In this document: in pieces, positions 45,237 through 56,138 of the stretch | Layout: every line of letters begins with the position of its first letter | How positions within the stretch are numbered: the first letter of the stretch is position 1 | Source: Fodinicola feengrottensis | GTDB lineage: Bacteria > Actinomycetota > Actinomycetes > Mycobacteriales > HKI-0501 | Length of the DNA: 64,000 nucleotides | Reading direction: 5' to 3' | NCBI RefSeq assembly: GCF_010993775.1 | Contig: NZ_WOTO01000045.1 | Location: 1-64,000 of the forward strand | Notes under the pieces: model-generated | Told to the model about the DNA's origin: nothing | Databases searched by the model: none | The model's input: the letters and a program-made list of their open reading frames with translations, nothing else | Position numbers and translations under genes: made by a program

Positions 45237-47100
45237 TTAGTGGGTCGCGCCCTGGTGGGGGCTGGAGGTGAAGCCTGGGTCTGTTCGAATGACACGCTGT
45301 TCTTCGGGCGAGGCTTGGGCAGAAAAGCCAACCCGGCGGTTGCTGCCTGCTAGGAGCGCGTGGCCGCGTCGGGCCGTGGCGAGGAAGGTGCGTTCGCCGG
45401 CGGTGAGGGTGAATGCGTTGGCGACGGCGCCGAGGGCTTGTGGGGACTGTCCGAGCAGGATGTGGGTGGCGGCGTTGTTGAGGACCGCGCGGCCCAGGTC
45501 GGAGTGCAGTACGTCGTCGACGTCCTGGGTGGTGACGGTGAGGGCGCCGTTGTTCTTGCGGATGCTTTTGGCCATCCGGTAGAGGAACCGTGCGCCGTGT
45601 CCGTCACGGAGCAGGGTCCAGGCTTCGTCGACGTAGACGAGGTGGCGTCGCGACCGTGTCGGGTCGGTGATGGTGCGCCGTACGGAGTCCAGGACGAGCA
45701 GGGTGCCGGCGGCGTGCAACTCCTCGGGCAGCCCGCGCAGTGAGTGCACGGTCAGGTGCCCGCCGGCTCGTACGGTGGTGGGGCCGTCGAACATCGCGCG
45801 GTGGCTTCCGGTGACATACGGCGCGAGCCGGTCGGCGATCGAGGTCCCGACCAGGCCGCGCTGCCGTAACGCGGCGGCGAGGTCGGCGAGAACGGGCGCT
45901 GGGCGGCGCCAGGTGCGCGGGTCGGTGGTGATGCCCGCGCCGCGGTAGGCGGCCATGATCGCGGTGTCCACCGCTGCCGCCTGCTCGGCCGATAGTGGCT
46001 GCTCCAGCAGTACGCCGAGCAGGGTGTGGATGAACAGCGCCTGCCCGGTCAGGCCGTCCGATCCACCGGCCGGGTCCGCGTCGATGTCGATGTCGATGTC
46101 GATGTCGACGTTGTGGGTGGCGGGTTGGGGGAGGTCGAAGGGGTTGATGCGTACACCGGTGCGGCCGAGGCGGATGGTGGTGCCGCCGACCATGGCGGCG
46201 AGGTCGACGTACTCGTCTTCGGGGTCGATGACGGTGGCGTCGGCGTCGAGGTAGAGGTTGCGCAGCAGGTCGAGTTTGGTGAGGTAGCTCTTCCCCGCGC
46301 CGGAGCGGCCGAGGATGACCATGTTGGCGTTGTCGCACGCCCACCGGTCCCAGACCACCACCCCCGGCGAGCCGAGGTTGGTGCCGTACAGGATCCCGTC
46401 GCCGACCTGGGCGGGCCGGGTCGGGGGTCGAGCGCGGGCAGGTCAGCGGAGGTGAACGGGAACGCTGAGGCCAACGCCGAGGTGTCCATGGTGCGCGTCA
46501 ACCCGAGCGCGTCGACGGCCACCGGCAACGTGGCCGACCAGCCTTGCAGCGCTCGCCAGGTCACCGGTGTCGCCTGCAGCAGCATCGAGTCGGCCAGAGC
46601 CTGGACCTCGGCGAGGTCGCGGTGCAGCGCGTCCTCGGTCTCGGCGTGCACGGTGAGGTAGAGCGCGACCCGATACAGCCGGTCGTGGCCGCGAGCCAGG
46701 CGGCCGGCGAGGTCAGCGGCGTCGTACGCGGCGGCCTCCACTTCGGGGTCGTCGAGGTTGCCGTGCTCGGCGGCGTACCGGCGGGACGCCTCGAACCGTT
46801 CGCGTTGCTTCTTGAGCTGCCGAGCGGCGGTCAGGGTCGGGATCGGTTCGATGTGCAGTGACACGTCCAGCCGAGCGGGGTAGGCCAACAGCGGTTCGAG
46901 CCACCCGGCGGGGACCTCGGCCGGGTAGCCGGTGACGGCGAGGGTGGCGGCATACCCGTTCCCGGCCCGGACATGCCGGGCGGCGACCTGCACGCCATCC
47001 GGCGCGATCCGCGCACCGCCGCATCGGGTTGGCCGTCGTCGCCCGGGGGGGTGCCGCGCCGCAGCAGACCGAGCGGGCTCCATGACCGTGGTGGGGACAT
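45237..47100 (-). CDS. VirB4-like type IV secretion ATPase, frameshifted
   Basis: ATG 47100 overlaps the PrgI-like gene stop (TGATG). The frame shifts in a seven-G run near 47047 and again near 46420. The N-terminal domain has PAEVPAGWLEPLLAYPARLDVSLHIEP and LADSMLLQATPV. The ATPase domain has Walker A MVILGRSGAGKSYLTK, IDPEDEYVDLA, Walker B RRHLVYVDEAWTLLRDG and TVTTQDVDDVLHS. It drives assembly and substrate transfer of the conjugative type IV system. A short DIDIDIDIDAD stretch is encoded by 6-bp repeats at 46081-46110. Confidence 0.85.
46081..46110. repeat. Five 6-bp tandem repeats within VirB4
   Basis: TCGATG four times then TCGACG, coding for alternating Asp-Ile in the ATPase domain between motif IDPEDEY and the next helix. 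Length polymorphism would change the protein without shifting the frame. Confidence 0.85.
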
Positions 47101-48144
47101 CAGCGGGTCACCTCCTGCTCGTCCGGGTAGGGCTGCTGCCAGATCGGTGGCGCGTTGTGGCTGGCGGTGATGACGGCGTCCGGTGGCGCGTACGCGGTGT
47201 CGTCGTCGTCGGGGTTGGGGGTGGTCGGTGCGGTACGGGTCGGCGGCGTCGGCGATGACACGCCGGGTCGCTGGACCGTCCAGGACCCGGGCGTTGACCT
47301 CGCGCAGGCCGCCAGCGTCGCGGCGGTGCGTTCGGCGGTGTGCGCCGCGCGGGCGGCGGTGTGGCTGCCAGTGCCGGGTTGCCTCACGGCGACCAGGACA
47401 CCGCGATGCAGCAGCAGCAGCTCGTGGGTGTCGGCGAGGTCGCGGATGAACTCGGCGTGCGACCGGGCGGCGGCTTCCAGCGCTGGGTGCGCGAGCGCGG
47501 GGGCGGTGTCGGTGATCAGGTCGGCCAGGCCGGTCAGATCGACGCGGTGGGTGCGGACCACGATCTGCGCGGGTGAGTCCAGGCCGTTGAGCCAGGACCC
47601 GAACCCGGCGACCAGCGCGGCCTGCTCGTCCGGGGTACGCAGCGCGAAGTTCACCGTCGTGCAGGCCGCGATCGCGGCGTGCCCATCGCGGCCGAGATCA
47701 ATCACCCCGCCGCGGGCGATGTCGCGCACCGGCATCCGCAGCAACCCCGGCGCCGCCGGTCGCGCCGGGCCACCACGGCGACTGGCGGTGGTGCGGACCC
47801 ATGCCGGGTCCTGGGCGGCCGGGCCGTGCCGGCCGGCGGGCGCGAGGTGTTTGCGGCGCAGTTGTTGGTGCAGCAGCGCGGCGGCGATCCACCGGTCCAG
47901 CGGGAGTCCGTCGCGCGCGACCGACCGCGACCGCGAGCCCGGCGGCCGCGATCGGGACCGTGATCACGGCCAGCACCGGCAGCGGCACGTGCGGCGAGGC
48001 GAGCAGCATCCACACGACCCACAGCCCCACGCCGACGACCGCGACGACGAGGATCTGCCGGGCGGTGAGGCCGAACATCAGCGTGTCCGGGCGGTCCACG
48101 TCGGCGGGCAGCCGGGTGCTGCCATACGGGTCGTAGTCGCTCAC
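47100..48144 (-). CDS. PrgI-family / SCO6880-like type IV secretion membrane protein, frameshifted
   Basis: ATG 48144. MSDYDPYGSTRLPADVDRPDTLMFGLTARQILVVAVVGVGLWVVWMLL and PVLAVITVPIAAAGLAVAVG are the paired TM helices of PrgI-type proteins that accompany VirB4. The frame changes near 47930, then LLRMPVRDIARGGVIDLGRDGHAAIAACTTVNFALRTPDEQAALVAGF to 47100. The 4-base overlap with the TrbL-like gene (48141) and TGATG overlap with VirB4 show a tight operon. Confidence 0.75.
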
Positions 48145-49989
48145 GTTTTACCTCCCGTCGGTGGGATTGGCCGCCGTCGTGGCGGTCGCGGCGGAGTACC
48201 GCCGCCGGGCTTTCCGGGTGCCTTCGGCGGTGTGCGGTGGGGGTCGTCGGAGAACGCCGGTCGCGCCGCGTACCCGGGTCGCCTGGGTGCTGCGTGAGGT
48301 GCGGGCGGGTCACTGAACGTGGCCCGCAGGGATCCCACTGGCGGTGTGCGGCGTGCACGGTCAGGTCCGGGATAGTTGCTGAAAGAGGTGGGCGCGGGTG
48401 GCTTCCCGGTCGCCGCGGTGGGCCGTCCCGGTGTGGGTGGATGGGAGAATGTGGGCGGCGCCGGACGCGTACCGGTCTGCCGCGCGGATGTGCCACCGGG
48501 AGCGTGGCTGAAAGCTGCGGCGCCGCTGGTGCCGCTCGGGGACGCCAGCGGAACCTGATGGATGGGTGCGTGCGAGAAGGTCGCCGCAGCGGCGGCGCCC
48601 GTGGGACGCCCCGCCCCGGTCGCGGCCGCCTTGGTCCGTTTCCCGGCTGCACGGGATCCGGCCGTGGTGGCGCGTGCTCCTTTGCTGGCGTGAGCGCCGG
48701 CCGCGGTCGTTGCGGCCTGAGCGCCCTTCGCGGCCTTGGCGCCTTTGGTGGCGTGGCGGCCGACGCCCAGGACGCCGAGGGTTTTGGCGATGATGATGGT
48801 CTTGACGATGCCGACGATGCGGGAATGACCGCCGCCGCCGAACGCGGCGCGGCGCGCCCAGAACGGGATCTTGACCATCAGCCACAGCAGGCAGACACCG
48901 ACCAGGACGTTGACCCATCCGGCGGCGGTGGCCGGGGACCCGAGCACTGTCCTGCCGGCCGGGGACAGGTAGACCCGCAGGAACACCACCAGGCACAGCG
49001 CCTGTCCGAGTTGGGAGCCTAGGCACGCGACCAGGTTCGCCACCAAGTGAACGCGATCCGTTCGGTCTGCGGGAGCGCGTGGCAGGACAGCGCGATCGGC
49101 GCGGCCAGAACCAGCAGAACCATCGCGGCCATCCGGACGATGAAGGTCACGATGACCATGACCGCCATCACCAACAGCGCGAGCTCCAGGAGGCTGCCCA
49201 GGAACCCGAGCCCGTTGAGTTGGTTGGTGATCATCTGCTGCAGTGAGGCGCTGACTGCGGCGGTGTCGACGCCCTGGCCGGCGATGGCCGCGGTCAGCCC
49301 GTTGGCCAGTTCGATGGCTTTGGAGATCAGCATCGTGCTGGTGTTCGCGGCGATGAACCCGATCGCGATCCGCGGCGCGATCTCGCGGATCCCGACCCTG
49401 GTCTGGATGCTCTCGCGGCCCATCACCAGGAACCCGCCGACCAGGATCAGCAGAATGAAGCAGGTGTTCGCCGCGATCCGGGTGGCCTCCCACAACTGCA
49501 GGAGGACGCCCCCGTGTGTGGTGGGGTCCGGAGTGATCAGCACGGTCTGGCCCATGAACGTCAGGACCGGTGTCATCGCGGAGGCGATGACGCCGGCCAG
49601 CCACTGGGAGATCGCGTCGGTGATCCACCCCGTGACCGGGTTTGTGACCTCCGGCGGCGCGTCGGGGAAGCTCTGCTGTGGGCTGGGCGACACCGGAGTG
49701 GGCGACGCGGTTGGATGTGGAGCGCAGTAGCCTCCCGGCGGTGGCGCAGGCTGCTCCGGCCACGGCGAGGGAAGAACCCCGGGCGGGGGGGCATCACCGG
49801 CTCGCCGCCGACGCACGGCGCGGCCGCGGCCGGCCGCGCGGGTCCGATCCCCACGACCAGACTCGCGCCGACCAGACCACCAGCGAGCATCGCCACGGTG
49901 AGCGCTAGCGTCACGGCCCGGCGCGGCCCACCGGCCCGGCGCCGTGCGGCGTGAGTGGGCCCGGATGTGGATGTGGGGATCGTGGTCAT
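48141..49989 (-). CDS. VirB6/TrbL-like polytopic conjugation membrane protein, frameshifted
   Basis: ATG 49989. A signal-like helix (AVTLALTVAMLAGGLVGASLVVG), a shift at a seven-G run near 49795, then WITDAISQWLAGVIASAMTPVLTFMGQTV, IAANTCFILLILVGGFLVMGRESIQTRVG and LLELALLVMAVMVIVTFIVRMAAMVLLVLAAPIALSCHALPQTERIAF with at least six TM helices. A second shift near 49030 leads to a long, disordered Ala/Pro-rich tail containing several SFSxxP-like units (ATFSHAP, AAFSHAP, TFSHPP, SFSNYP, TFSDPP, AFSDDP). Channel component of the type IV system. Confidence 0.75.
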
Positions 49990-49990
49990 C

Positions 49991-50479
49991 TCAGGCCACG
50001 AAGCTCTGCAGGATGGCCAACACCAGCGTCGCGAGACCGGACAGGCAGATGCCGACACAGGCGTCGCGCATCGTCTTCTTGCCCATCTCTTTCTGGCCGA
50101 TGCCCGAGGCCATGTAGAGGATCGTTCCGAAGGCGAACATCGCTCCGAAGACCGCGGCGGCCAGGCCGATCAACCAGGTCTTGGCTCGCCCGATAACCGT
50201 GGCCATGTCCGCTGCTGCGGCGAGCGGCTCGTTGGCCACGGTCGCCGCGAGCAGCGGCGAGACCACCAACGCCAGCACCGCGACAGCGACCGCGATGACC
50301 ACCGCCACGCGTACCGCGTTTCGAACCCGCCCGCCGCCGGACGGAGTCTCCGGCGGGGGGTTGGACACCGGTGAGTGCGATACCGGAGGTGAGGGAGGGG
50401 GTGGTGGCGTGAGACCGGACGAGGCGGAGGCGGGTGGAGGGTCGCAGAGCGCGCGACGATCGTGGACAACGGTGGACAC
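49991..50479 (-). CDS. VirB2/TrbC-like small membrane protein of the secretion system
   Basis: 162 residues. A Pro-rich N terminus (PPPPSPPV), then TM helices at about 56-80 (VRVAVVIAVAVAVLALVVSPLLAAT), 98-120 (KTWLIGLAAAVFGAMFAFGTILYMA) and 138-160 (ACVGICLSGLATLVLAILQSFVA). The last two resemble the two-helix VirB2/TrbC pilin core. It lies just upstream of the VirB6-like gene, with which it nearly overlaps. Confidence 0.65.
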   Translation of the reverse strand: MSTVVHDRRALCDPPPASASSGLTPPPPPSPPVSHSPVSNPPPETPSGGGRVRNAVRVAVVIAVAVAVLALVVSPLLAATVANEPLAAAADMATVIGRAKTWLIGLAAAVFGAMFAFGTILYMASGIGQKEMGKKTMRDACVGICLSGLATLVLAILQSFVA

Positions 50480-50759
50480 AGGTCACCTACCGAGGAAGAA
50501 GGAGAGAGAGAGTGGCTTGTGGCGCGGCCGGCCGCGCGTTCGCGGTGCCGGGGCGCGCGGCGCCGACCCAGAAAGGCGGTCGCGGTGCTGGGGGCTTCGT
50601 GCGGGTGTTGGTCCCCGGAGGCCGGAGGGTCAGGCCTCGTCCGGCCTCCGGGGTGTGTGGGGGCGACATCCGCTCGGGGTTCGGGTGGGCGAATGTTCCC
50701 CTCACCCATACCAATGCCGAAAAAGAGGCCTCGACCGAACACGGCGCCCCGGAATTCGC

Positions 50760-51580
50760 TCAAAGATCACCGTCAGTGATCGCCGCGGCGAGGCGGGCCT
50801 CGGCTCGTTTTCGCCGCATCCGCAGCGCGTCCGGACTGGTCGCCAAGGTCGCGGCGATGTCGATGAGCAGCTCGTCACCGACCCGGGTGCGGCTGATCAG
50901 ATCCGCCTCCTGCGCGGTAATCACCCGCGCCTCGACAGCGCGGGCGAGCACCAGGTCCGGATGCCCCCACGGCACTCGCGGGGCCGACGAACCGGGAAGT
51001 GAGGCGCGCGCCGGTCGGCATGTTCGGACTCGCTGCGCCGCAGATTCGCCGCCGCCTTGTAGGCGTGCCAGCACAGCCGCCCGCACAGGTCGGTGGCTGC
51101 CGGGTCAATCGTTTTGAGGTGTTCTAGGAACGAGGCCACCAGTTCGGCGTCCAGGTCGACGGTGCGGCCGGTGTGCCCGTGCGTGAGCCGGGCACCCATC
51201 TTGCGAAGGCCGGGGATCGCGACCCCGAACGCGCCGAGAACCCAACTCGGGTCACCGCTCTGCGCTCGGGTCACCAGTACCGCCCACGCCGCGTCACGGG
51301 TCTGGGGCGAGCACGACGGGTGCAGCAACATCGCCTTCAGTTCCAACAGCGGGATCGGGCGCGCCGGTAGCCCGAGACCAACCTGGCGACCGTCGATCGA
51401 CAACGCCGAAGGACCGGTCACCAGCAACCGGAAAGCGGCGTCGATCTCGTCCAACAACGACCCGGACGGCGACCCTGACCGCGGCCTGCGCGGGGAGCTG
51501 GGAGTGGACTCGGGCGGCGCTGCGGCAGTCGACGCGTAGGCGCTGTCGGCGGCCTCGTTGTGGGCCGGTGATGCGGACAT
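50760..51580 (-). CDS. Conserved conjugative-element protein with HTH-like C terminus, frameshifted
   Basis: ATG 51580. SLLDEIDAAFRLLVTGPSALSIDGRQVGLGLPARPIPLLELKAMLLHPSCSPQTRDAAWAVLVTRAQ is a family known from actinobacterial conjugative elements. The frame breaks near 51000. The C-terminal part (PWGHPDLVLARAVEARVITAQEADLISRTRVGDELLIDIAATLATSPDALRMRRKRAEARL) resembles sigma region 4 or another HTH, so it could regulate the operon it heads. Function not established. Confidence 0.65.
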
Positions 51581-51586
51581 GTGATG

Positions 51587-51862
51587 TCACCTCAATGCGA
51601 TGCGGGAGCCGCTGCCGGTACGTCCCGACGGCGGCGGGGACGCAGCACAGAAAGCGCCGACCGCGGGTAGCCCGGCGGGTGACAGCGCGGGTACCGGCGG
51701 CGCCGGAAGCGGACGTACTCGGTGAGCTACCCGCCCAGGTACGCGCTCTGTTACTCGGTCCCGGAGGTTGTTCACCGGAACCGCGCCGCCGCCTGGTCCA
51801 CGCCGTCCCGTCGGGGACACCCGTCGGCGAAACCGCTGGTCAGCGGGGATGTACAAGGTCAT
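51587..51862 (-). CDS. Possible small protein
   Basis: 91 residues from ATG 51862 (MTLYIPADQRFRRRVSPTGRRG), Arg/Pro-rich. The stop is 7 bases before the next gene start. There is no good Shine-Dalgarno and no family, so the only support is close spacing to the 51580 gene. Could be spurious. Confidence 0.3.
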   Translation of the reverse strand: MTLYIPADQRFRRRVSPTGRRGPGGGAVPVNNLRDRVTERVPGRVAHRVRPLPAPPVPALSPAGLPAVGAFCAASPPPSGRTGSGSRIALR

Positions 51863-52150
51863 GCAACGATGCCTAGGTAACTCATCGGGTGCCGCAGTCG
51901 CTGCAAGCACCGACATCTCGAAGCACCACACATCCCCGCGAATGTGACTCCGGTCACCCCTGATGGGAGGTGGGTGTTTCTGCGGTCCCGGTCGCGGTCA
52001 CAGCGCGCGGGATCCGGCGAGTGCTCAGCCCGCCTGGCGGTCATAGCGGCGGACGAATTCCGGGTTTCGGTGTTCGGTCAGGGCCCCAAAAAAGGCATTG
52101 GTCAGGTGAGAGCAGTTCACCGACTCCCTCGCCGACCGTGGAGCCCCGCC

Positions 52151-52824
52151 ATGACCTACATCGCGCCGCCGCCCCTTGCCCTTCCCGTTCGACGTCCAGC
52201 GCCGGACCGCGGCCTCGTCACCGACCTGGACCCTGACGTCTTGCCGCGCCAAGCCGTGCCCGCTGGCCGCCCGGGACCACCGTTGCGGACCCTGTCCACC
52301 GATCCCGGTTGGGCCGAGCGGCTGATCGCCGAGTACACCCAGCCCGGCGACCTGGTAGTCAACCTCGACGGCATCACCGCGCTGGCCGCGGCGGCCGGCC
52401 GGCTCGGCCGGCGGAGCATCAACATTGCCGCCACCGAGGCGCACCTGAACGCGCTGTGCCGCCTACGCGAGTCGGCCCTGCCCGGCACTCGCCGCGCCAT
52501 AATGCGGGTCCGGTTTTGTCCGCCCGGAGAAGGTCGCGGCGATCCTCACCGAAGACATGTCCCGGGTCACCGACCGCGCCACGCTGGTGGTCGCCAGCAC
52601 CCGCCGCGCCGACCCCGCCGACCGCACAGGACTGCTGCCGGCGATCCGCGCTGTCCTGCGGCCCAGCGGCTACCTGGCCACCGTCAGGGTCCCCCCCCCC
52701 CCCGCCACGCACGCACACCGCTGCGCAGGCAGCTGATCCGCATGCGCCGATGCCCCGCGGCTCTGTGATCGTGGTCGCGCTGCGGAACCAGCTTCCGGTG
52801 GTCGAACCGCCCACCAGCGGCTGA
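52151..52824 (+). CDS. Methyltransferase-like (SAM-fold) protein, frameshifted
   Basis: PGWAERLIAEYTQPGDLVVNLDGITALAAAAGRLGRRSINIAATEAHLNAL resembles the motif I and adjoining helix of DNA methyltransferases, but in a degenerate form (no D-x-F-x-G-x-G). A frame change occurs near 52515 (then FVRPEKVAAILTEDMSRVTDRATLVVASTRRADPADRTGLLPAIRAVLRPSGYLATV). A second one occurs at a 13-C run (52691-52703), before a C-terminal SVIVVALRNQ. Likely a divergent or inactive methylase subunit; heads the rightward methyltransferase cluster. Confidence 0.55.
52691..52703. repeat. 13-base C homopolymer inside a coding region
   Basis: Thirteen C in a row within the methyltransferase-like gene, at a frame change. 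Either an assembly or sequencing artefact or a slipped-strand contingency tract. Confidence 0.9.
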
Positions 52825-52901
52825 CCGACCGCCCCCCCCTGGGTGCCCCGTCACCCTCGCTCCCGCATGTCACCCGGCGTCGTCCTGAAGGGACATCTGC
52901 C

Positions 52902-53584
52902 ATGAGTCTTGCCCTCGTTCCCGTGACCGTCCGTGACGCCCGCGCGTTCCTGCGTCTCGTGCCCTCGACCGGTCGCCGGTACTACCCGCACTCGGAGCCC
53001 GACCGGGATACTCGCTTCGCGTTGGCCGTGTTTGACGTGGACGACAACCAGCCCTTCTTCACGCGCACCACCCAGGCCCACACCGGCCAGTGGGAAGCGC
53101 GCCCGATCGCGGCCACCATCGCCGGCCAGCCCAGCACCGGGCAACGCCTGTGCGACGCCGTCACCCTCGAATTGGTCGACACCTACATCGGCGACAACTA
53201 CCACGCCGCGCAGATGCTCTACGCCGCCGCTCGACGGGCCGCGTTCGCGCTTGGCTACCAGCGCGCGTCCTCACTCGCGCCGGTCAGTACACCGCCCTGC
53301 GGGCCGCTCGGTGGCAGTGGCAGCGAGTACCCACCATCAACGACGCCGGATCCTCGTACGCCTACGTCGCGCCCGGGCCCGCGCCGGCGCCTCTGGTCGC
53401 GTCGATCATCGACCAGTACCGGTGGCCGCGTTGGTGGCGCCTGCCGCACATGGACAGCGTCATCACCGATCCGCCGGACCAAGACCTGCAGATACCGCAG
53501 TGGGCCGATGCGGCGGCTCTCGTGTCGGGCACGCCTGCCACGGGCTCGACAGTGGCCGGCCGGGCGCCTGCGGTGCGCGGGTGA
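52902..53584 (+). CDS. XF1762-like (acetyltransferase-fold) protein, frameshifted
   Basis: ATG 52902. LALVPVTVRDARAFLRLVPSTGRRYYPHSEPDRDTRFALAVFD then ARPIAATIAGQPSTGQRLCDAVTLELVDTYIGDNYHAAQMLYAAARRAAFALGYQR matches the XF1762-type pattern (H-rich loop replaced by YYPH; reputed GNAT-like fold). After a shift near 53265 the rest (TRAGQYTALRAARWQWQRVPTINDAGSSY...) runs to 53584 and the stop overlaps the methyltransferase start (GTGA). XF1762-like genes often accompany phage and plasmid replication or methylase genes. Function unknown. Confidence 0.65.
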
Positions 53585-55096
53585 GAAGCCGGTTGCACCG
53601 CCCGAACCCGCGGCTTCGGATCGGTTCGTTGTGCACAGGGTTCGGCGGTCTGGACCAGGGCCTCGTCGAGGTTCTGGGTGGTCAGGTCGTGTGGTGCGCC
53701 GACCCCGACCGGCACGTCGGCACCGTGTTGGCCAACAGGTTGCCGGGCGTACCCAACCTCGGCGACATCACGCTCGTCGACTGGGCCGACGTGCCGCCGG
53801 TGGACGTGTTGATCGCTGGTTTCCCCTGTCAAGACGTCTCCAACGCCGGCACCCGCGCCGGCCTCACGGAAGGCACCCGCAGTGGCCTCTGGATCTCCGT
53901 CGCCGACGGCATTCGCGTCCTCGACCCCCCCGCCTCGTGTTCGTGGAAAACGTTGCCGCCCTCCGAGTTCGCGGACTCGACCGGGTGCAGAGTGACCTGG
54001 CCGCGGCAGGGTATGACACGAGCTGGATATGCCTACGCGCATCTGCCATCGGTGCCGCCCACCACCGCGACCGGATGTTCATCCTCGCCGCCCGCCGACA
54101 GGATTCTTCTGCCGACGCCGCTGGCACGTGACGGCAAGGGAGCCGGTTACCCCGACACTCCCATTCCCAACAACCTGCCCGCGGCGATCGAGTTGATGTT
54201 GCCCACACCGACCGCCAGCCCGTACGGCAGCAACGCCTCACCCACCCCGGGGGCGCACGTCAGGCCCGGCCTGGACCACCTCGCCCGACACGAAATGCTG
54301 CCCACACCGCAGACCGTGGACGCCGTGGTCGCCGGCGGCCGATGCGTCAGCGAGCGACGAGCCCACCAGCCTCGGCAGCAGGTCAACCTGACCGACGTGT
54401 GGCGCTGCCAGCTGGCCCCGCCCGGAGTCGAGATCAACGCCCGCGCAGCCGGAATCAAGCCGTGTACCTGCCGCCAACACAAGGCGCGGCTATGGCCGAC
54501 CCCCCGCGCCTCCGACGGCGCGAAAGGATCCCCGAAACAAGCCGGCTCCCGCGGCGACGACGACACCCTGTCCGCCGCCGCGATGCGGGTCATGCCCACC
54601 CCCTTGAGAGGCGCCGGCCGCACCAGCCGGAATGCGATCGAGGTCAGCGGCTCTGGACCGCGCTTGGAACAAGCCATCGAGATCGCCGCCGCCGGCACCC
54701 CGCCCCGAGAAGCCGTCACCGCCGCTGCCAATCTGCCGGCCTGGCAAACAGACCCGAACGCCAGCACCCACTGGGGACCATACGAAGCCGTGATCCGCCG
54801 CTGGGAAAACGTCCTCGGGCGGCTCGCGCCGGATCCGACCTCGATCGGCCCCACCGGGCGGCCACGGCTGAATCCGGTCTTCGTGGAATGGCTGATGGGT
54901 CTGCCCGAAGGCCATGTCACTGGGACCGCCTTGCCTCGCAGCGCGCAGCTGAAAGTCCTCGGCAACGGCGTCGTGCCCCAGCAGGCGGCTACCGCACTGC
55001 GGATCCTCCTCGACGCCCTTTCCGGCCCCACTCAGCCCGAGCGCGCCTGGGTCATCGAAGGCAGGAACGCCGAGCACCGTGGAGGTGTCACTGTGA
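53581..55096 (+). CDS. DNA cytosine-5 methyltransferase, frameshifted
   Basis: GTG 53581 (GTGA overlap). Motif I RIGSLCTGFGGLDQGL, motif IV VLIAGFPCQDVSNAGTR with catalytic PCQ, and motif VI (LVFVENVAAL...AHHRDRMFILAA) in another frame between two compensating shifts, at a seven-C run near 53925 and near 54095. The target-recognition region is long (54100-54900), and motif IX/X LKVLGNGVVPQQAATAL is near the end. The frame runs on into the next gene without a stop; a TGA overlapping the next GTG (55093-55096) is the likely true end. No cognate nuclease is adjacent, so an orphan (protective or regulatory) methylase is likely. Confidence 0.8.
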
Positions 55097-56138
55097 CGAT
55101 CCAACCGGCGCCGTACTGGCAGCGGCCGGGCGTCACTCTCTACGCCGGGGACGCCACCCAAGTCCTCACCGGCCTACCGGACACGTCAGTCGACTGCATC
55201 GTCACCTCACCGCCGTACTACGGGCTCCGTGACTACGCCACCACCGGGCAGTACGGGCTGGAACCCACCCCGCAGCAGTACGTGCGGAACCTGGTCGCCG
55301 TGTTCGCCGAAGCCCGGCGGGTGCTCCGCGAGACCGGCACCGTGTGGATCGTCATCGGCGACTCCTACGCCTCCGGTGAGACCGGACGCGTCGCGTCGAT
55401 GCCGCCAGCCACTATCCCAGCCTCGCCGACACCCAACCCGAACGCCGCGATCGTCGTCACCACACCCGCACCGGCCTACCGGCGAAGAACCTTCTCGGGA
55501 TCCCGTGGCGGTTGGCGATCGCCCTGCAAGAGGACGGGTGGTGGTTGCGGTCGGCCGCAATCTGGCACAAACCCAACGCGATGCCCGAATCGGTTCGCGA
55601 TCGGTTCGCCGTCACCCACGAATACGTCCTGCTGCTCACCAGAGCGAAGAACTACCACTTCGACCTGGACGCGATCCGAGTGCCGCACCGGAGCGCCGGT
55701 ATCACCCCGCGCCCCGGCCAGACCCGCGACAAACCACCACGCCAACGGACCGGCAAATACCGTGCCGGCAACCCACAGCTGCCCCACGCACACCGCTATG
55801 CCGGCCTCAACGTCGGTGGCCGGCACACCTACGGCCACCCGCAGGGAAAGAACCCTGGCACCGTCTGGTCGATCGCCACTCGGCCCACCCGCCACATCCA
55901 CTGCGCGGCCTACCCGATCGACATCCCGCTACGCGCGATCGCCGCCGGTTGCCCACCGGCCGGCACCGTACTGGACCCGTTCCACGGCTCGGGCACGACC
56001 GGCATCGCCGCCCTCTCCCTGCACCGCACCTACGTCGGGATCGACCTCAACAGCGAATACCTGGACCTGTCGACCACCCGACTGAACCACGGCGACGACA
56101 CCGACGATGAGGGGAAAGAAGCCACCGATGTCGACTAG
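55093..56138 (+). CDS. N4/N6-type DNA methyltransferase (beta class), frameshifted
   Basis: GTG 55093 follows GGAGG. VTLYAGDATQVLTGLPDTSVDCIVTSPPYYGLRDY contains the catalytic TSPPYYG. A frame change lies near 55400, then NLLGIPWRLAIALQEDGWWLR, IWHKPNAMPES, HEYVLLLTRAKNYHFD and the SAM motif TVLDPFHGSGTTGIAALSLHRTYVGIDLNSEYL. The order (catalytic SPPY before the FxGxG motif) is beta class. Adjacent to the C5 methylase, with which it may be translated as a fusion. Probably protects the element from host restriction. Confidence 0.85.

Noticed and set aside
40333..51580. A relaxase gene within the transfer operon
   Set aside because: I searched for HUH/MobF-type His triads and TraA-like helicase motifs among the proteins and found none; transfer chemistry is therefore unknown.
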